Source: Blautia sp. An81
Lineage (GTDB): Bacteria; Bacillota; Clostridia; Lachnospirales; Lachnospiraceae
DNA: 64,000 bases
NCBI RefSeq assembly: GCF_002161285.1
Contig: NZ_NFHH01000006.1
Coordinates: 110,793 to 174,792 of the forward strand
Direction: 5' to 3'
In this document: positions 9,755 through 19,280 of the stretch, in pieces
Numbering within the stretch: position 1 is the first letter of the stretch
Layout: every line of letters begins with the position of its first letter
Position numbers and translations under genes: made by a program
Notes under the pieces: generated by a model
Told to the model about the DNA's origin: nothing
Database searches by the model: none
The model's input: only the letters and a program-made list of their open reading frames with translations

Positions 9755-10172
9755 TTAGTCCATCTTTCCTGTTATTTCCAAAACATTTCCATCTGGATCT
9801 ATAATATTAAAATAATAGTAGGGCCTATGTACATTTACATAAAGAATTTCTGATATCTCCCCAATGGATAGCCTTCAATCTTTTATATTCTGCTTCCAGA
9901 TTCTCTACTTCAAAGTTCAAAATGAGAATATTATTTTTCTTTTGAGTCTCTTCTCTGTTAAGCGCATTCAGATATGCCTGATTAAAATGGATCTCCCCGC
10001 CTTCTCTTATCAGTTTTTCATCATATTTTCTGTTATAAAGAGAAATCCCGCAGGCAAAGCTGATCCATCTGTCATCATTGCGGTAAAGGGGCTCCTGCTG
10101 TAAAAGCTGTCTATAAAAATTTAAGGATTTTTCTATATCCTCTGCACAGATATAGGTTGTGCCTAATTCCAT
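9755..10172 (-). pseudogene. VOC-family (glyoxalase-like) protein, frameshifted
   Basis: The first frame runs from the ATG at 10172 (METAL-site start MELGTTYICAEDIEKSLNFY) to a stop at 9825. The VOC C-terminus is then found in another frame between about 9860 and 9755 (EISEILYVNVHRPYYYFN, then IDPDGNVLEITG), ending at TAA 9755-9757. The switch is at a GGGG run near 9858; removing one G restores a single ORF of about 138 residues. VOC proteins are metal-dependent lyases, isomerases or dioxygenases. The frame break could be a real mutation or a base-call error. AGGGCAGATT precedes the ATG. Confidence 0.75.
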
Positions 10173-10196
10173 AATCTGCCCTCCAAAAATTCACCT

Positions 10197-10562
10197 TTAG
10201 CGTTCTGTCAGTCCATACGCTTCTGCCAAACTCTCCAACCCTTCCAAGATTTCTTCCCTGGAATAATTATGCTCTTCCAGAAAATCATCTTCAAATTCGT
10301 CCAGATGCTGGTAAAAATCTGCCACCATGATTCCGTACCCTGGCGTATTCTCTGAAAGGTCCCCCAGGAGAATATTTTCCGCTTCATTAATCTCGCCTCG
10401 GTCTGCCATTTCCAGGATCCGGGCATAGAGCTTTTCTTCCTCTGTCCGCTCCTGCTCCTTTGGCAGCTCATAGCGGACCTCCCGCTGTCCCGTAAGGACC
10501 AGTGCAAGTCCCCGGACAACGTCATTGATCATACGCATAAGATAATCCTGTTTAACACCCAT
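10197..10562 (-). CDS. DUF6483-like small acidic protein
   Basis: 121 residues, highly acidic and helical. The N-terminus GVKQDYLMRMINDVVRGLA is characteristic of a Clostridial family that I believe is DUF6483; the middle (ARILEMADRGEINEAENILL) looks like a TPR-like helical pair. No catalytic motif is visible. It sits 18 bases after the alcohol dehydrogenase and 25 bases before the VOC gene on the same strand. Function unknown. Confidence 0.65.
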   Translation of the reverse strand: MGVKQDYLMRMINDVVRGLALVLTGQREVRYELPKEQERTEEEKLYARILEMADRGEINEAENILLGDLSENTPGYGIMVADFYQHLDEFEDDFLEEHNYSREEILEGLESLAEAYGLTER

Positions 10563-10579
10563 GTGATTTCTTCCTTTCT

Positions 10580-11629
10580 TTATACCTTTATTGCATATTT
10601 GATCACGCCGTCTTGTTTCTTTTCAAAAATCTCATAGGCTTCCATAATATGTTCCAGAGAAGTCCGGTGGGTGATCAGAGGGCTGGTATCCAGCTGACCT
10701 TTCCCGATCAGTTCCATGATCTGTTCACAATAGCAGCCGTCTACCCCTCCTGTCTTAAAAATCAGATTCTTTCCATACATAGAGGGCAGAGGCAGTATCT
10801 GGTCTTCCTCATACATAGCCACTACAGTTACCACTGCGTTTGGTCTGGCGATCTTCCATGCAGTCTGGAAGGTGTCCTTTCCTCCTGCCACCTCAAAAAC
10901 CCGGTCTGCTCCTCTCCCCTGAGACAACTCCAGAATCTGTTCTTCCAGTTCCTTTTCAGAAATTGCTGCAGGATTTATGCAAAAATCCGCCAGGTTATTT
11001 TCCCTGGCTGTTTTCAGGCGATCCGCATCCGTATCCAGAGCAATGATTTTTCCAGGCTCATACAGTCTGGCGCACATCATGGTACACAGCCCTGTAGGTC
11101 CTGCTCCGATAACGGCCACTGTATCTCCTTTACTGATTTCTCCGATTTTTGCCGACCAGTAACCAGTAGACAGAAGATCTCCGGTGAAAAGAGCGGCTTC
11201 ATCAGACACATGCTCCGGAATCTTCGTAAGTCCGTTATCCCCGTAGGGAATCCGCACATATTCCGCCTGTCCTCCGTCAATCCGGCATCCCAGAGCCCAG
11301 CCTCCCAGAGGGTCGCTGCAGTTATTTACAAAGCCTCTCTCACAGTAAAAACAGCTTCCGCAGTAGGTCTCCACATTCACCGCTACTCTGTCCCCGGGCT
11401 TTACCTGTTTTACGGCTTTTCCGGTCTCTTCCACTACGCCTACAAACTCATGTCCCAGAATAGTCCCCGGCACAGCCCTTGGCACTGCTCCATGCTTAAT
11501 GTGAATATCGCTGGAACATATAGTGGTCAGAGTCACCTTCACCAGCACATCGGTATCCTTTTCCAGGCATGGCTTGGGGCGCTCTGTAAGAACCAGTTTC
11601 CCTTTTTCCTCAAAAACTACTGCTTTCAT
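10580..11629 (-). CDS. Zinc-dependent alcohol dehydrogenase (MDR family)
   Basis: 349 residues. The catalytic zinc ligands are Cys in TTICSSDIHIKHG and His-Glu in GHEFVGVVEETG. The structural zinc loop is CGSCFYCERGFVNNC (four Cys), and the cofactor motif is VIGAGPTGLCTMMCAR. Members reduce aldehydes or oxidise secondary alcohols with NAD(P). GAGAGGCGGCATTT precedes the ATG. It lies 16 bases after nadE, so probably an operon nadE-adh-DUF6483-VOC. The substrate is not predictable. Confidence 0.92.
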   Translation of the reverse strand: MKAVVFEEKGKLVLTERPKPCLEKDTDVLVKVTLTTICSSDIHIKHGAVPRAVPGTILGHEFVGVVEETGKAVKQVKPGDRVAVNVETYCGSCFYCERGFVNNCSDPLGGWALGCRIDGGQAEYVRIPYGDNGLTKIPEHVSDEAALFTGDLLSTGYWSAKIGEISKGDTVAVIGAGPTGLCTMMCARLYEPGKIIALDTDADRLKTARENNLADFCINPAAISEKELEEQILELSQGRGADRVFEVAGGKDTFQTAWKIARPNAVVTVVAMYEEDQILPLPSMYGKNLIFKTGGVDGCYCEQIMELIGKGQLDTSPLITHRTSLEHIMEAYEIFEKKQDGVIKYAIKV

Positions 11630-11645
11630 AAATGCCGCCTCTCTT

Positions 11646-13562
11646 TTATTCCTGAATGTTCTCCAGTTCCTCCATCCAGATTCTTACACAGGCATCGCTG
11701 GGCATCCGCAGGTCTCCTCTTGGAGATACTGCCACACTTCCTACCTTTGGTCCGTCAGGAAGACAGGAACGCTTAAACTGCTGGGCAAAAAACCTGGAAT
11801 AAAAAGTCTTCAGCCATTTCATGATCACTTCCGGTTCATAGACTCCTGCAAAGGCCGCCTTTGCCATACGGTATATCTTGCCCGGTCTGAAATGGAACCT
11901 GAGCATCTGATATAAGAAGAAGTCATGAAGCTCATAAGGGCCTACCAGGTCCTCGGTCTTCTGGGAGATTACTCCATCCTTTGGCGGGAGAAGCTCCGGG
12001 CTTACCGGGGTGTCCAGAATATCCAGAAGGATCTGGGACAGTTTTTCTTCTCCGCAGGTATCTGCGTAATAGCGCACCAGATGGCGGACCAGAGTCTTTG
12101 GCACAGAGACATTTACCCCATACATAGACATATGGTCCCCATTATAGGTAGCCCAGCCAAGGGCCAGTTCCGAAAGGTCTCCGGTTCCCACTACCATGCC
12201 TCCCTGCTGATTGGCAATATCCATGATCACCTGAGTCCGCTCTCTGGCCTGAGAATTTTCATAAGTCACATCGTGGACATTTTCGTCATGGCCGATATCG
12301 GAAAAATGCTGAAGCACTGCTTTTTTGATATCTACTTCTATAAGAGTGGCCCCCAGTCTTCTGGTCAATTCACAGGCATTGGTATAAGTCCTGTCTGTAG
12401 TGCCGAAGCAGGGCATGGTTACAGCCGTAATGTGTTCTCTTCCCATTCCCAGAAGGTCAAAGGCTCTTGCTGTGACCAGCAGGGCCAGAGTAGAATCCAG
12501 TCCTCCGGAGATTCCCAGCACTGCTCTTTTGCAGTGGGTATGCTCCAGTCTTTTCTTCAGACCCATAGCCTGAATCATCAGGATTTCGTTGCAGCGCTTT
12601 TCCCGTTCTCCCTGACTATCTGGCACAAAAGGATTAGGGTCGATAAACCGCTCCAGCTTTGTTTCTTCTACAGGAAGAGAGAATTCCACAGTAAGGTACC
12701 CCTCTCTTTTTTCCTCATGCCAGGTGGAAATCCTTCTCCGTTCCTCCACAAGACGGTTCACATCCAGAACTGCCTCTACAGACTGGTTCTGGAACATTTC
12801 TGCTTCTTTTAATACGGCACCGTTTTCACAGATTAAGTGCTGTCCTCCAAATACCAGATCCTGCGTGGATTCTCCATATCCGGCAGTGGCATAAATATAG
12901 GCGCACAGCAGTCTGGCAGACTGGCTTTTTACCAGCTCTCTTCTGTAGTCTGCTTTTCCTACGGTCTCATCGCTGGCAGACAGATTTACAATGACATTTG
13001 CCCCGGCCATAGCATGAGCTACGCTGGGAGGAGCCGCTGCCCAGAGATCCTCGCAGATTTCCGCTGCTACAATAAGTCCCGGCATTTCCCGGCAGGCAAA
13101 CAGCAGGTTTTCCATAACAGGCACCTGTTTTCCACCCAGTTCTGTATAACCCCAGAGATTTTTTCCAGAGGAAAAATGTCTTGCCTCATAGAACTCCCCG
13201 TAATTAGGCAGATACTCCTTTGGAACCAGGCCCAGGATCTCTCCCTGGTTTATGGCCGCCGCCACATTATAGAGTTTTCCATGATACACATAGGGAAGTC
13301 CCACAATAATCAGCCCAGGCACATCCTTTAATTCTTCTGCGGCTCTTAAAAGCTGTTCTCTGGCACTGTTCAGCAGAGTCTCCTGCCAGAACAGGTCCTG
13401 ACAGGTATAGCCGGTAATGGAAAGCTCTGGAAATACCAGGATCCTGGCTCCCTTTTTGGAAAGTTCCTTTGCTTTCTTAATGATCTCATCCGTGTTGTGA
13501 ATACAGTCGGCCACCCGGACGTCGATAGCTGCCGCTGCTGCCTTTATAAATCCATCTCTCAT
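11646..13562 (-). CDS. nadE: Glutamine-dependent NAD+ synthetase
   Basis: 638 residues, the two-domain form. The N-terminal nitrilase/glutaminase domain shows the Glu-Lys-Cys triad in FPELSITGYTCQDLF, KEYLPNYGEFYEARHF and VAAEICEDLWAA. The C-terminal synthetase domain has the ATP pyrophosphatase loop GISGGLDSTLALL (about residue 350) and GTGDLSELALGWATYNGDH. It amidates nicotinate adenine dinucleotide using ammonia channelled from glutamine, the last step of NAD biosynthesis. It is the first of the likely nadE-adh unit and begins 21 bases after hslO stops. Confidence 0.96.
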   Translation of the reverse strand: MRDGFIKAAAAAIDVRVADCIHNTDEIIKKAKELSKKGARILVFPELSITGYTCQDLFWQETLLNSAREQLLRAAEELKDVPGLIIVGLPYVYHGKLYNVAAAINQGEILGLVPKEYLPNYGEFYEARHFSSGKNLWGYTELGGKQVPVMENLLFACREMPGLIVAAEICEDLWAAAPPSVAHAMAGANVIVNLSASDETVGKADYRRELVKSQSARLLCAYIYATAGYGESTQDLVFGGQHLICENGAVLKEAEMFQNQSVEAVLDVNRLVEERRRISTWHEEKREGYLTVEFSLPVEETKLERFIDPNPFVPDSQGEREKRCNEILMIQAMGLKKRLEHTHCKRAVLGISGGLDSTLALLVTARAFDLLGMGREHITAVTMPCFGTTDRTYTNACELTRRLGATLIEVDIKKAVLQHFSDIGHDENVHDVTYENSQARERTQVIMDIANQQGGMVVGTGDLSELALGWATYNGDHMSMYGVNVSVPKTLVRHLVRYYADTCGEEKLSQILLDILDTPVSPELLPPKDGVISQKTEDLVGPYELHDFFLYQMLRFHFRPGKIYRMAKAAFAGVYEPEVIMKWLKTFYSRFFAQQFKRSCLPDGPKVGSVAVSPRGDLRMPSDACVRIWMEELENIQE

Positions 13563-13583
13563 CTTCCGCCAAACCTCTTTCTA

Positions 13584-14465
13584 TTATCTTTTACATTCCT
13601 TTAAGATCCTTTTCAGCTCTTCTACGGTAAATGTATAATTCTTATTACAGAAATGACAGTTCATCTCAATCTCTTTTCCCTCATCGATCATTTCCTGGAT
13701 GTCCTTCTTTCCGATACTGATGAGGGCTCTCTCCACTCTTTCCTTACTGCAGTTGCAGTAGAACTGCGTTGGGATCCTGTCATTAAATTCAATATCAAAT
13801 CCCTCCAGCAAAAGTTCCAGAAGGCTTTCGGGGGTATGTCCCTCTTCCAGAAGAGAGGTAACAGAAGTCACCTTTTTCAGATTTTCCTCCAGCCGGCTGA
13901 TCACTGCTTCCTCTGTGAAAGGCATAAGCTGGATAATAAAACCGCCGGCCTGCTTCACTGTATTATCTTTTTCCATCAGCACTCCCAGGCCTACAGAAGA
14001 AGGTACCTGCTCGCTGGTAGCAAAGTAATAAGTAAGGTCCTCTGCGATCTCACTGGTCTGGAGGACTGTCTGTCCCACATAAGGCTCCTTCATGCCCATA
14101 TCTTTGATCACATTCATAAAACCTACTCCTACGGCTCCTGCCACATCCAGCTTTCCCTGGGCGTTGGCGTGAAGGACCACATTGGGATTTCCCACATAGC
14201 CTTTTACATTTCCCTTGGAATCTGCAGTAACGGTGATTCCTTCCAGAGGGCCTCCCGCCTTGATCTGCAGTGTCAGCAGGTCCTTATCTCCTTTCATCAT
14301 AACGCCCATCATAGATCCCGCTGTAAGCAGGCGTCCCAGAGCCGCTGTGGCTACCGGGCTGGTATTGTGGGCTGCTCTTGCATGCTCTACCAGGTCTCTG
14401 GTAGTAGCCGCAAAAGCTCTGATCTGATGATTAGCCGCTGTAGCCCTTACAATATAATCTCCCAT
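13584..14465 (-). CDS. hslO: Redox-regulated chaperone Hsp33
   Basis: About 293 residues from the ATG at 14465 (MGDYIVRATAANHQIRAFAA), chosen over an upstream in-frame start because AGAGGAG is placed correctly and the family begins here. The C-terminal zinc switch CNCS...CHFC (four Cys near residues 235 and 268) is intact. Hsp33 is activated by oxidation or heat and holds unfolding proteins. It starts 4 bases after the methyltransferase stop, so the two are coupled. Confidence 0.95.
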   Translation of the reverse strand: MGDYIVRATAANHQIRAFAATTRDLVEHARAAHNTSPVATAALGRLLTAGSMMGVMMKGDKDLLTLQIKAGGPLEGITVTADSKGNVKGYVGNPNVVLHANAQGKLDVAGAVGVGFMNVIKDMGMKEPYVGQTVLQTSEIAEDLTYYFATSEQVPSSVGLGVLMEKDNTVKQAGGFIIQLMPFTEEAVISRLEENLKKVTSVTSLLEEGHTPESLLELLLEGFDIEFNDRIPTQFYCNCSKERVERALISIGKKDIQEMIDEGKEIEMNCHFCNKNYTFTVEELKRILKECKR

Positions 14466-14469
14466 ATTT

Positions 14470-15252
14470 TCAAATCTCCTCTTTCTGCGAATTCTTTCCT
14501 TTTTCTCTGGCAAGTATATAAATCCTCTCGCTGTCTTTACGTGCCGGTTCTCTGGTAAATGCATCATAGGCGGCAATGTACTCCATACCTGCTTCTAAAA
14601 GCAGTTCTTTCGTCCTTTCCAGAGAATAGGCTTTCTGATAATGGGTCTCTTCATACTTCCGATAAAGAATTTCCCCATCTTTTTCCTCCGGGATAAAAAG
14701 AGCCAGATCATATTCGTTGATCTTCTCTTCCGGATCGTAATAATTATCCCAGATAAAACTGGCATCCTCCCGGTCCTCTGCTATAGTAGTGTCTCCCAGA
14801 ATCTTTTCATACTTGTATTCTGTATTCAGATCAAAAATGAAAATTCCTCCCGGATCCAGATAGTTATTCACCAGCCGGAACACCTCCAGCAGATCCTCTT
14901 CTTCAATAATATAGTTCATACTGTCGCAGACAGACACCACCGCCCGGACAGTGCCATAAAGCTCAAACTCCCGCATATCCTGAAGAAGGTACAGGATATC
15001 CTGTTCCTCCTCTTCCTTCTTCTCCATGGCAATTTCCAGCATATCCACAGAGTTGTCCACTCCGATCATGTCATATCCCTTCTCTGCCAGAAGCCGAGTC
15101 ATGTTTCCTGTCCCGCATCCCAGCTCCAGGACCAGTCCCTCCCGGATTCCCTGGTCTTCCAGAAGCCCGGCAAGATACTCACACCATTCTTCATAGGGGA
15201 TATTGTCCATAAAAAGGTCATAGACCCTGGCAAAACTTTCATAAGAACTCAT
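14470..15252 (-). CDS. Class I SAM-dependent methyltransferase
   Basis: 260 residues. Motif I is VLELGCGTGNMTRLLAEKG (about residue 40) and motif II/III is IGVDNSVDMLEIA. The long acidic middle (NTEYKYEKILGDTTIAEDRE) is typical of a Firmicute subgroup found next to hslO. Target unknown (small molecule or RNA). AAAGGAGAGAAATCT precedes the ATG. It is the first gene of a methyltransferase-hslO pair. Confidence 0.88.
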   Translation of the reverse strand: MSSYESFARVYDLFMDNIPYEEWCEYLAGLLEDQGIREGLVLELGCGTGNMTRLLAEKGYDMIGVDNSVDMLEIAMEKKEEEEQDILYLLQDMREFELYGTVRAVVSVCDSMNYIIEEEDLLEVFRLVNNYLDPGGIFIFDLNTEYKYEKILGDTTIAEDREDASFIWDNYYDPEEKINEYDLALFIPEEKDGEILYRKYEETHYQKAYSLERTKELLLEAGMEYIAAYDAFTREPARKDSERIYILAREKGKNSQKEEI

Positions 15253-15436
15253 AGATTTCTCTCCTTTTTGTTCTTCCTAATACTACCATGAAACTTCTGA
15301 GGTGGCAAGGCGAAGGAAATCAGGAAAATATCACAAAACTGCAACATTCTTTTGGATAATTGAAATAATGGTGAGACCTTCCCCTGATAATATAAAACCA
15401 TCAAAAGAAAGCAATCGCAAATGGGAGGTACTCATA

Positions 15437-15673
15437 ATGAAAAACAAAGCGAATCTCTATAAATTTTATATATCCACAGCCCTTCTGGCCCTGGCATTTC
15501 TCACCACTCTGCCAAGATTTTTCCAGATATTCCACAGTCTGGCAGCAAGCGGAGGAAGCTTCCTTCTCCTGGCTGGCCCCGGCCTGTGGCTCTTTATAAG
15601 AAAAATGAAATCCCTCCACCAGGAAGAAGCAATTCTCCTTTCTGCACAGTCAAAACAGATTATAGCCCCATAG
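15437..15673 (+). CDS. Small two-helix membrane protein
   Basis: 78 residues from the ATG at 15437, with GGGAGG 9 bases upstream; the open frame extends upstream but has no RBS there. Two hydrophobic stretches (FYISTALLALAFLTTLPRFF and GGSFLLLAGPGLWLFIRKM) are followed by a short polar tail. No family recognised. It sits alone in the divergent gap between the methyltransferase and the TVP38 gene. Confidence 0.55.
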   Translation: MKNKANLYKFYISTALLALAFLTTLPRFFQIFHSLAASGGSFLLLAGPGLWLFIRKMKSLHQEEAILLSAQSKQIIAP

Positions 15674-15763
15674 AAAAACAGCGACAGAAGTCAAAAAACC
15701 TGGTGCAAGCATGCCCGCTTGGTTCGGTGCTCGCAGAAATGAAACAGAAAGAAGGCGTATCTC

Positions 15764-16243
15764 ATGACATTGACAAAGAAATTAGAAGAAAACAAACTGA
15801 CGATAATCGGCACTGCTGCTCTCCTCCTTACCCTCTGGGCAGGTTATCAAAGCGGCATCTTTTCCTCTCAGGAATCCATGGAGCAGTTTCTCCGCAAGAC
15901 AGGAACCCTGGCTCCTCTATGCTTCCTTTTCCTTCAGACCGTGCAGGTAGTGATCCCTGTAGTTCCCGGTGGCGTAAGCTGTATCATCGGCGTAGCAATA
16001 TTTGGTCCGGTAAATGGATTCTTCCTGAATTATGTGGGAATGGTCACCGGTTCTGTGATCAGTTTTCTTCTGGCCCTGATTCTTCCAGGCATGCCCGACG
16101 ACCTGTTATGTCTTATTGCTGGACTGACTTCTATGTCCTTTAAGAAATACCTGGTTTTCACCCTTCTGGGAAGACCCTTCTCCCTCTTTGCCTACAGCCT
16201 GGGAGGTCTGCTGGTCCTGGAAAACCTTCTCCCGCTGTTTTAA
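15764..16243 (+). CDS. TVP38/TMEM64-family (DedA-like) membrane protein, internally shortened
   Basis: 159 residues. The N-terminal half (LFLQTVQVVIPVVPGGVSC, then GPVNGFFLNYVGMVTGSVIS) and the C-terminal half (MPDDLLCLIAGLTSMSFKKY, then GRPFSLFAYSLGG) match the SNARE-associated/TVP38 fold. Full-length relatives are about 200-230 residues and carry a segment of roughly 40 residues after the SFLLA-R motif that is missing here. The reading frame is intact, so this is an in-frame internal deletion, possibly leaving a non-functional protein. GAAGG precedes the ATG. Confidence 0.7.
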   Translation: MTLTKKLEENKLTIIGTAALLLTLWAGYQSGIFSSQESMEQFLRKTGTLAPLCFLFLQTVQVVIPVVPGGVSCIIGVAIFGPVNGFFLNYVGMVTGSVISFLLALILPGMPDDLLCLIAGLTSMSFKKYLVFTLLGRPFSLFAYSLGGLLVLENLLPLF

Positions 16244-16317
16244 TCTGTTCCCTGTCCGCTGCACAGGAAAAGCAATCTCACAAAAACAATACTTACTATT
16301 TACACCGGAGGTTCCCT

Positions 16318-18201
16318 ATGTATAAAACATTATCCCTGTCCCACTGGAAAAAGATCTTTGCCAGTTTTCTTACTCTGCTGCCCCAGTTATTTTTGTTTGA
16401 GCTGGTTTTTAAAATTCTTTCAGTATTCTTCTTTGTTCCCGCCGGAAAAGAACTGATCGTTATGATGCTGGAAATAACAGGAGACACCAGCCTGTATAAT
16501 TACAATATGCTCCGTATTCTGTTAAGCCTTCCCGGCATAGCTGCCATTGTACTGATCCTCTGTCTTTCTGCCCTTCTGGCCTATTTTGAATTTTCTGTGA
16601 TCCTCACTGGCCTTTACCAGGGATACAGAGGAAAGTCCTTCTCCTTAAAGGATACTGTCAGCTCCTCTGTATACTCTCTGTTTTCCTTAAACTTCAAAAG
16701 TATTCCGGGGCTTTTTATTTATGGGATCCTTCTCCTCCCTTTTCAGAATATCTATCTCATTCCCTCAGTAATGCCCCATCTGGAAATCCCTAATTTTATT
16801 ACAGGAGAGCTGTCGAAAAGGTGGTATGGAGATTTTGTTCTGAATCTGGCCTATATCCTGATCTTTCTGGTTTTTCTGCTGCTTCTTTTCCTTCTTCCCT
16901 CTATGGTGCTGACTGGAAAAACCTTCCGAGAAGCCTCTGCAGAAAGTATCCGTACCTGGAAAAGAACAGGAATAAAAGGGCTTTTCCTTCTAAGCATCCT
17001 TATGGTCTTCTGGTGGCTGCTTTTTCATCAGCCGGGACTCCTTCCCACAGATTTTTCTGCAGTTATAGAAAAGAATCCTCTGAAAACTCTGTGTATGCTT
17101 TTCTTCTCTGGAAAGACTCAGGAAACCGCCTTTATAGGTGTAATGGTTTGGGCTCTGCGCTGTATTCTTTCTCTGGGATTTATGGCTGTTCTTGTAGGCG
17201 TTTATACTTCTTCTGTGGAAGAAAAAGCTCTCTGCTCTCCAGCTGCCGTCTGTCTTCCCACGCAGAATATAGGAAAAGCCAGAGTCTTCCTGTGCGAAAA
17301 GCTTGCTGTCCTCCGAAATTATTTCCGACCTCTTTTCAGGAAAATTCCCGGCCTTAAAAGCCTTTGGATTCCTGTAGTTCTCCTTGCCCTGGCTGCCGGA
17401 CTTTCTGCCATGTATCAGTACGCTCAGACACCTCCGGCTGTCCATCAGCCCCTGGCCATCGGCCACAGAGGCAGTGACCTGGGAGTAGAAAATACCCTGA
17501 AAGCAGTAGAAGGTGCCATAGAATCCGGAGCAGACTATGCAGAGGTAGATATTCAGCTGACAAAGGACCTGGTTCCTGTAGCTGCTCATGATGACAGCCT
17601 CAGCCGTATGGCAGGACAATCCGACAGCATAAATGAACTTACCCTCAAAGAACTTCAATCCATTCCTTTGTCTCAGTATGGAATGAAAGGCCAGGTGCCT
17701 ACTCTGGAAGAGTTGATCCAGCTTTCTCAGGGAAAGATCCGGCTGCTCATTGAATTAAAAGCTGTTTCTGAAAGGGAAAAGGAGCCTCTGGTGGACCAGA
17801 TACTGGCCCTCATCGAAAAATATGATTTTCAAAAAGATTGTATCCTTATGTCTCTGGATTACGAACTGGTACAGCTTGTACGCCAGAAAAATCCCGCTCT
17901 GAAAACCGGCTACTGCATGTTTGGAAATCTTGGAGAGACTACAGTAGAAAATCTTCTTTCCCTGGACTGTGACTTCGTAGTTATAGAAGAAAATATGGTT
18001 TCCAACAGCTTTATATCTGCCTGCCGCCAAGCCTGGCTGCCAGTTTATGTATGGACGGTGGAGCTGGAAGAAAACATGAGAAAATATCTGGATATGGGAA
18101 TAAACGGACTTATCTCAGATAAGCCTTATCTGGTAAAAGAAGTGCTGGAAGACTATCCCACCCAGGGGATTCCATCAGCAGAAGATTATTATTTTTCCTG
18201 A
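16318..18201 (+). CDS. Membrane-anchored glycerophosphodiester phosphodiesterase
   Basis: 627 residues. The N-terminal 375 residues contain about seven to eight hydrophobic segments (the GDPD membrane domain). The C-terminal TIM barrel begins IGHRGSDLGVENTLKAVEGA, with the catalytic His-Arg and His (AAHDDSLSRM) and metal-binding EVDIQLTKD. It cleaves glycerophosphodiesters, probably lipid-derived or teichoic-acid-derived, at the membrane face. CGGAGG precedes the ATG. It stands alone, with a hairpin terminator 36 bases after the stop. Confidence 0.9.
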   Translation: MYKTLSLSHWKKIFASFLTLLPQLFLFELVFKILSVFFFVPAGKELIVMMLEITGDTSLYNYNMLRILLSLPGIAAIVLILCLSALLAYFEFSVILTGLYQGYRGKSFSLKDTVSSSVYSLFSLNFKSIPGLFIYGILLLPFQNIYLIPSVMPHLEIPNFITGELSKRWYGDFVLNLAYILIFLVFLLLLFLLPSMVLTGKTFREASAESIRTWKRTGIKGLFLLSILMVFWWLLFHQPGLLPTDFSAVIEKNPLKTLCMLFFSGKTQETAFIGVMVWALRCILSLGFMAVLVGVYTSSVEEKALCSPAAVCLPTQNIGKARVFLCEKLAVLRNYFRPLFRKIPGLKSLWIPVVLLALAAGLSAMYQYAQTPPAVHQPLAIGHRGSDLGVENTLKAVEGAIESGADYAEVDIQLTKDLVPVAAHDDSLSRMAGQSDSINELTLKELQSIPLSQYGMKGQVPTLEELIQLSQGKIRLLIELKAVSEREKEPLVDQILALIEKYDFQKDCILMSLDYELVQLVRQKNPALKTGYCMFGNLGETTVENLLSLDCDFVVIEENMVSNSFISACRQAWLPVYVWTVELEENMRKYLDMGINGLISDKPYLVKEVLEDYPTQGIPSAEDYYFS

Positions 18202-18237
18202 ACGGAAGGTCTTACATACTATATGCAATTCATGAAA

Positions 18238-18292
18238 AGCGGCAGCCGTATCTCAAGGAATATCAAAAATCCTTTTTAATACAGCTGCCGCT
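18238..18292 (+). terminator. Hairpin terminator between GDPD and the decayed cluster
   Basis: AGCGGCAGC (18238-18246) pairs perfectly with GCTGCCGCT (18284-18292), with CGTAT/ATAC adding to the stem. It lies between convergent units and may act in both directions; no strong T-run follows on the plus strand. Confidence 0.5.
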
Positions 18293-18357
18293 CTGGTGCG
18301 ATACGATACTATATGTTATCTTGCATTATTTCATTCCGAAACATCTTCAGTATATCT

Positions 18358-18444
18358 TTATCCCAGGCATACGCCTCCGTGGATTACAATTGAGGCCGAA
18401 TTAACAAAGCTGGATTCATCACTGGCCAGATAGACAGTTCCCAT
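18358..18444 (-). pseudogene. C-terminal remnant of a short-chain dehydrogenase (SDR)
   Basis: A 28-codon frame (MGTVYLASDESSFVNSASIV, then a HGGV tail) ends at TAA 18358-18360. The pattern YLASDESSFV...I(D/H)GG is the C-terminal signature of classical SDR enzymes. The other roughly 220 residues are absent: the frame begins directly after an AGGAGG site and the PanB-like stop. This is best read as a gene largely lost by deletion, leaving its ribosome-binding site joined to its tail. Last member of the decayed cluster. Confidence 0.75.
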
Positions 18445-18453
18445 AGGCCCTCC

Positions 18454-19247
18454 TTATGCATGCTCCAGCATGTTCAGGAATTTATCCAGTTCCGCTTCAT
18501 CCATATGATAGCCATGCTTGTCTTCCGGATAAGCACCGGTCCGCACATCATTAGCCCAGGCTCCGTAAATCTGAGTTGCCCACTGGAAGAAATTTCCGTA
18601 GGATTTTGCATGGGAAGCTGCAGAAGGCATCATGCCGAAGGTATCAAAATCCACCATCTCACAGCCGTCTGCGGCCCCTCCTGCGGCTATGGAAATCACA
18701 GGTACACGAAGCTTTTTCGCAATAGAATTAGTCACCTCAATAGGAGTCAGTTCAATGGTCATTGCCATCATACCGCATTCCTGATATTCATATGCCATCC
18801 GGTAAACCTTCATGGCCTCTTCCGCAGTCCTTCCCATACGTTTATAACCGCCCTGACGGTTGGTCTGCCATCCGGATAATGCGCCTACATGACCGAATAC
18901 AGGAAGATAATTGTCCGCCATATACTCTAAGGTCTCATTGCTGATTCCCATAGGCAGAAGAGAATCTGCGCCGCAGTTCATATAATAAGAACCATATTCC
19001 AAAGCTTTTTCCTTAAACGCATAGGTAGGGGTCTGCATGTAAAAGTTAAGATGGATATAAGGGGCCGCCCGCCTTACAGTCTGTATCCACCAGGGAGCAA
19101 TATCAATCTGCTGCTGAGGGTCAGATTTGCCGTCCCCTGGCACATCTGTACAATAGGGGTGCCTTCATCTTTCAGCTTCTGAAGATAATTAATAGATTTG
19201 TGCCCTTTCACGACTCTTGAGGAACTTACTTTCTTTTCTTCTGACAT
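18454..19247 (-). pseudogene. PanB-like (ketopantoate hydroxymethyltransferase family) gene, frameshifted
   Basis: The start is ATG 19247 (MSEEKKVSSSRVVKGHKSIN, then LQKLKDEGTPIVQMC). At about 19138-19141 one C is missing, so the frame breaks before the PGDGKSDP motif and continues in another frame to 18454 (229 residues, MPGDGKSDPQQQ to NMLEHA). Adding one C gives an ORF of about 264 residues. Features of the PEP mutase/ketopantoate hydroxymethyltransferase superfamily remain (FGHVGALSG, MMAMTIELTPIEVTNSIAKK, PVISIAAGGAADG). It is not likely to be biosynthetic PanB; the residues fit a divergent subgroup. Part of a broken operon. Confidence 0.75.
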
Positions 19248-19280
19248 AATAAGGTCTCAAATGCAAAAACTGCCGATTTT

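Noticed and set aside
10613..11776. Plus-strand ORF of 387 codons opposite the alcohol dehydrogenase
   Set aside because: Shadow of the dehydrogenase, which has all zinc ligands and a cofactor motif.
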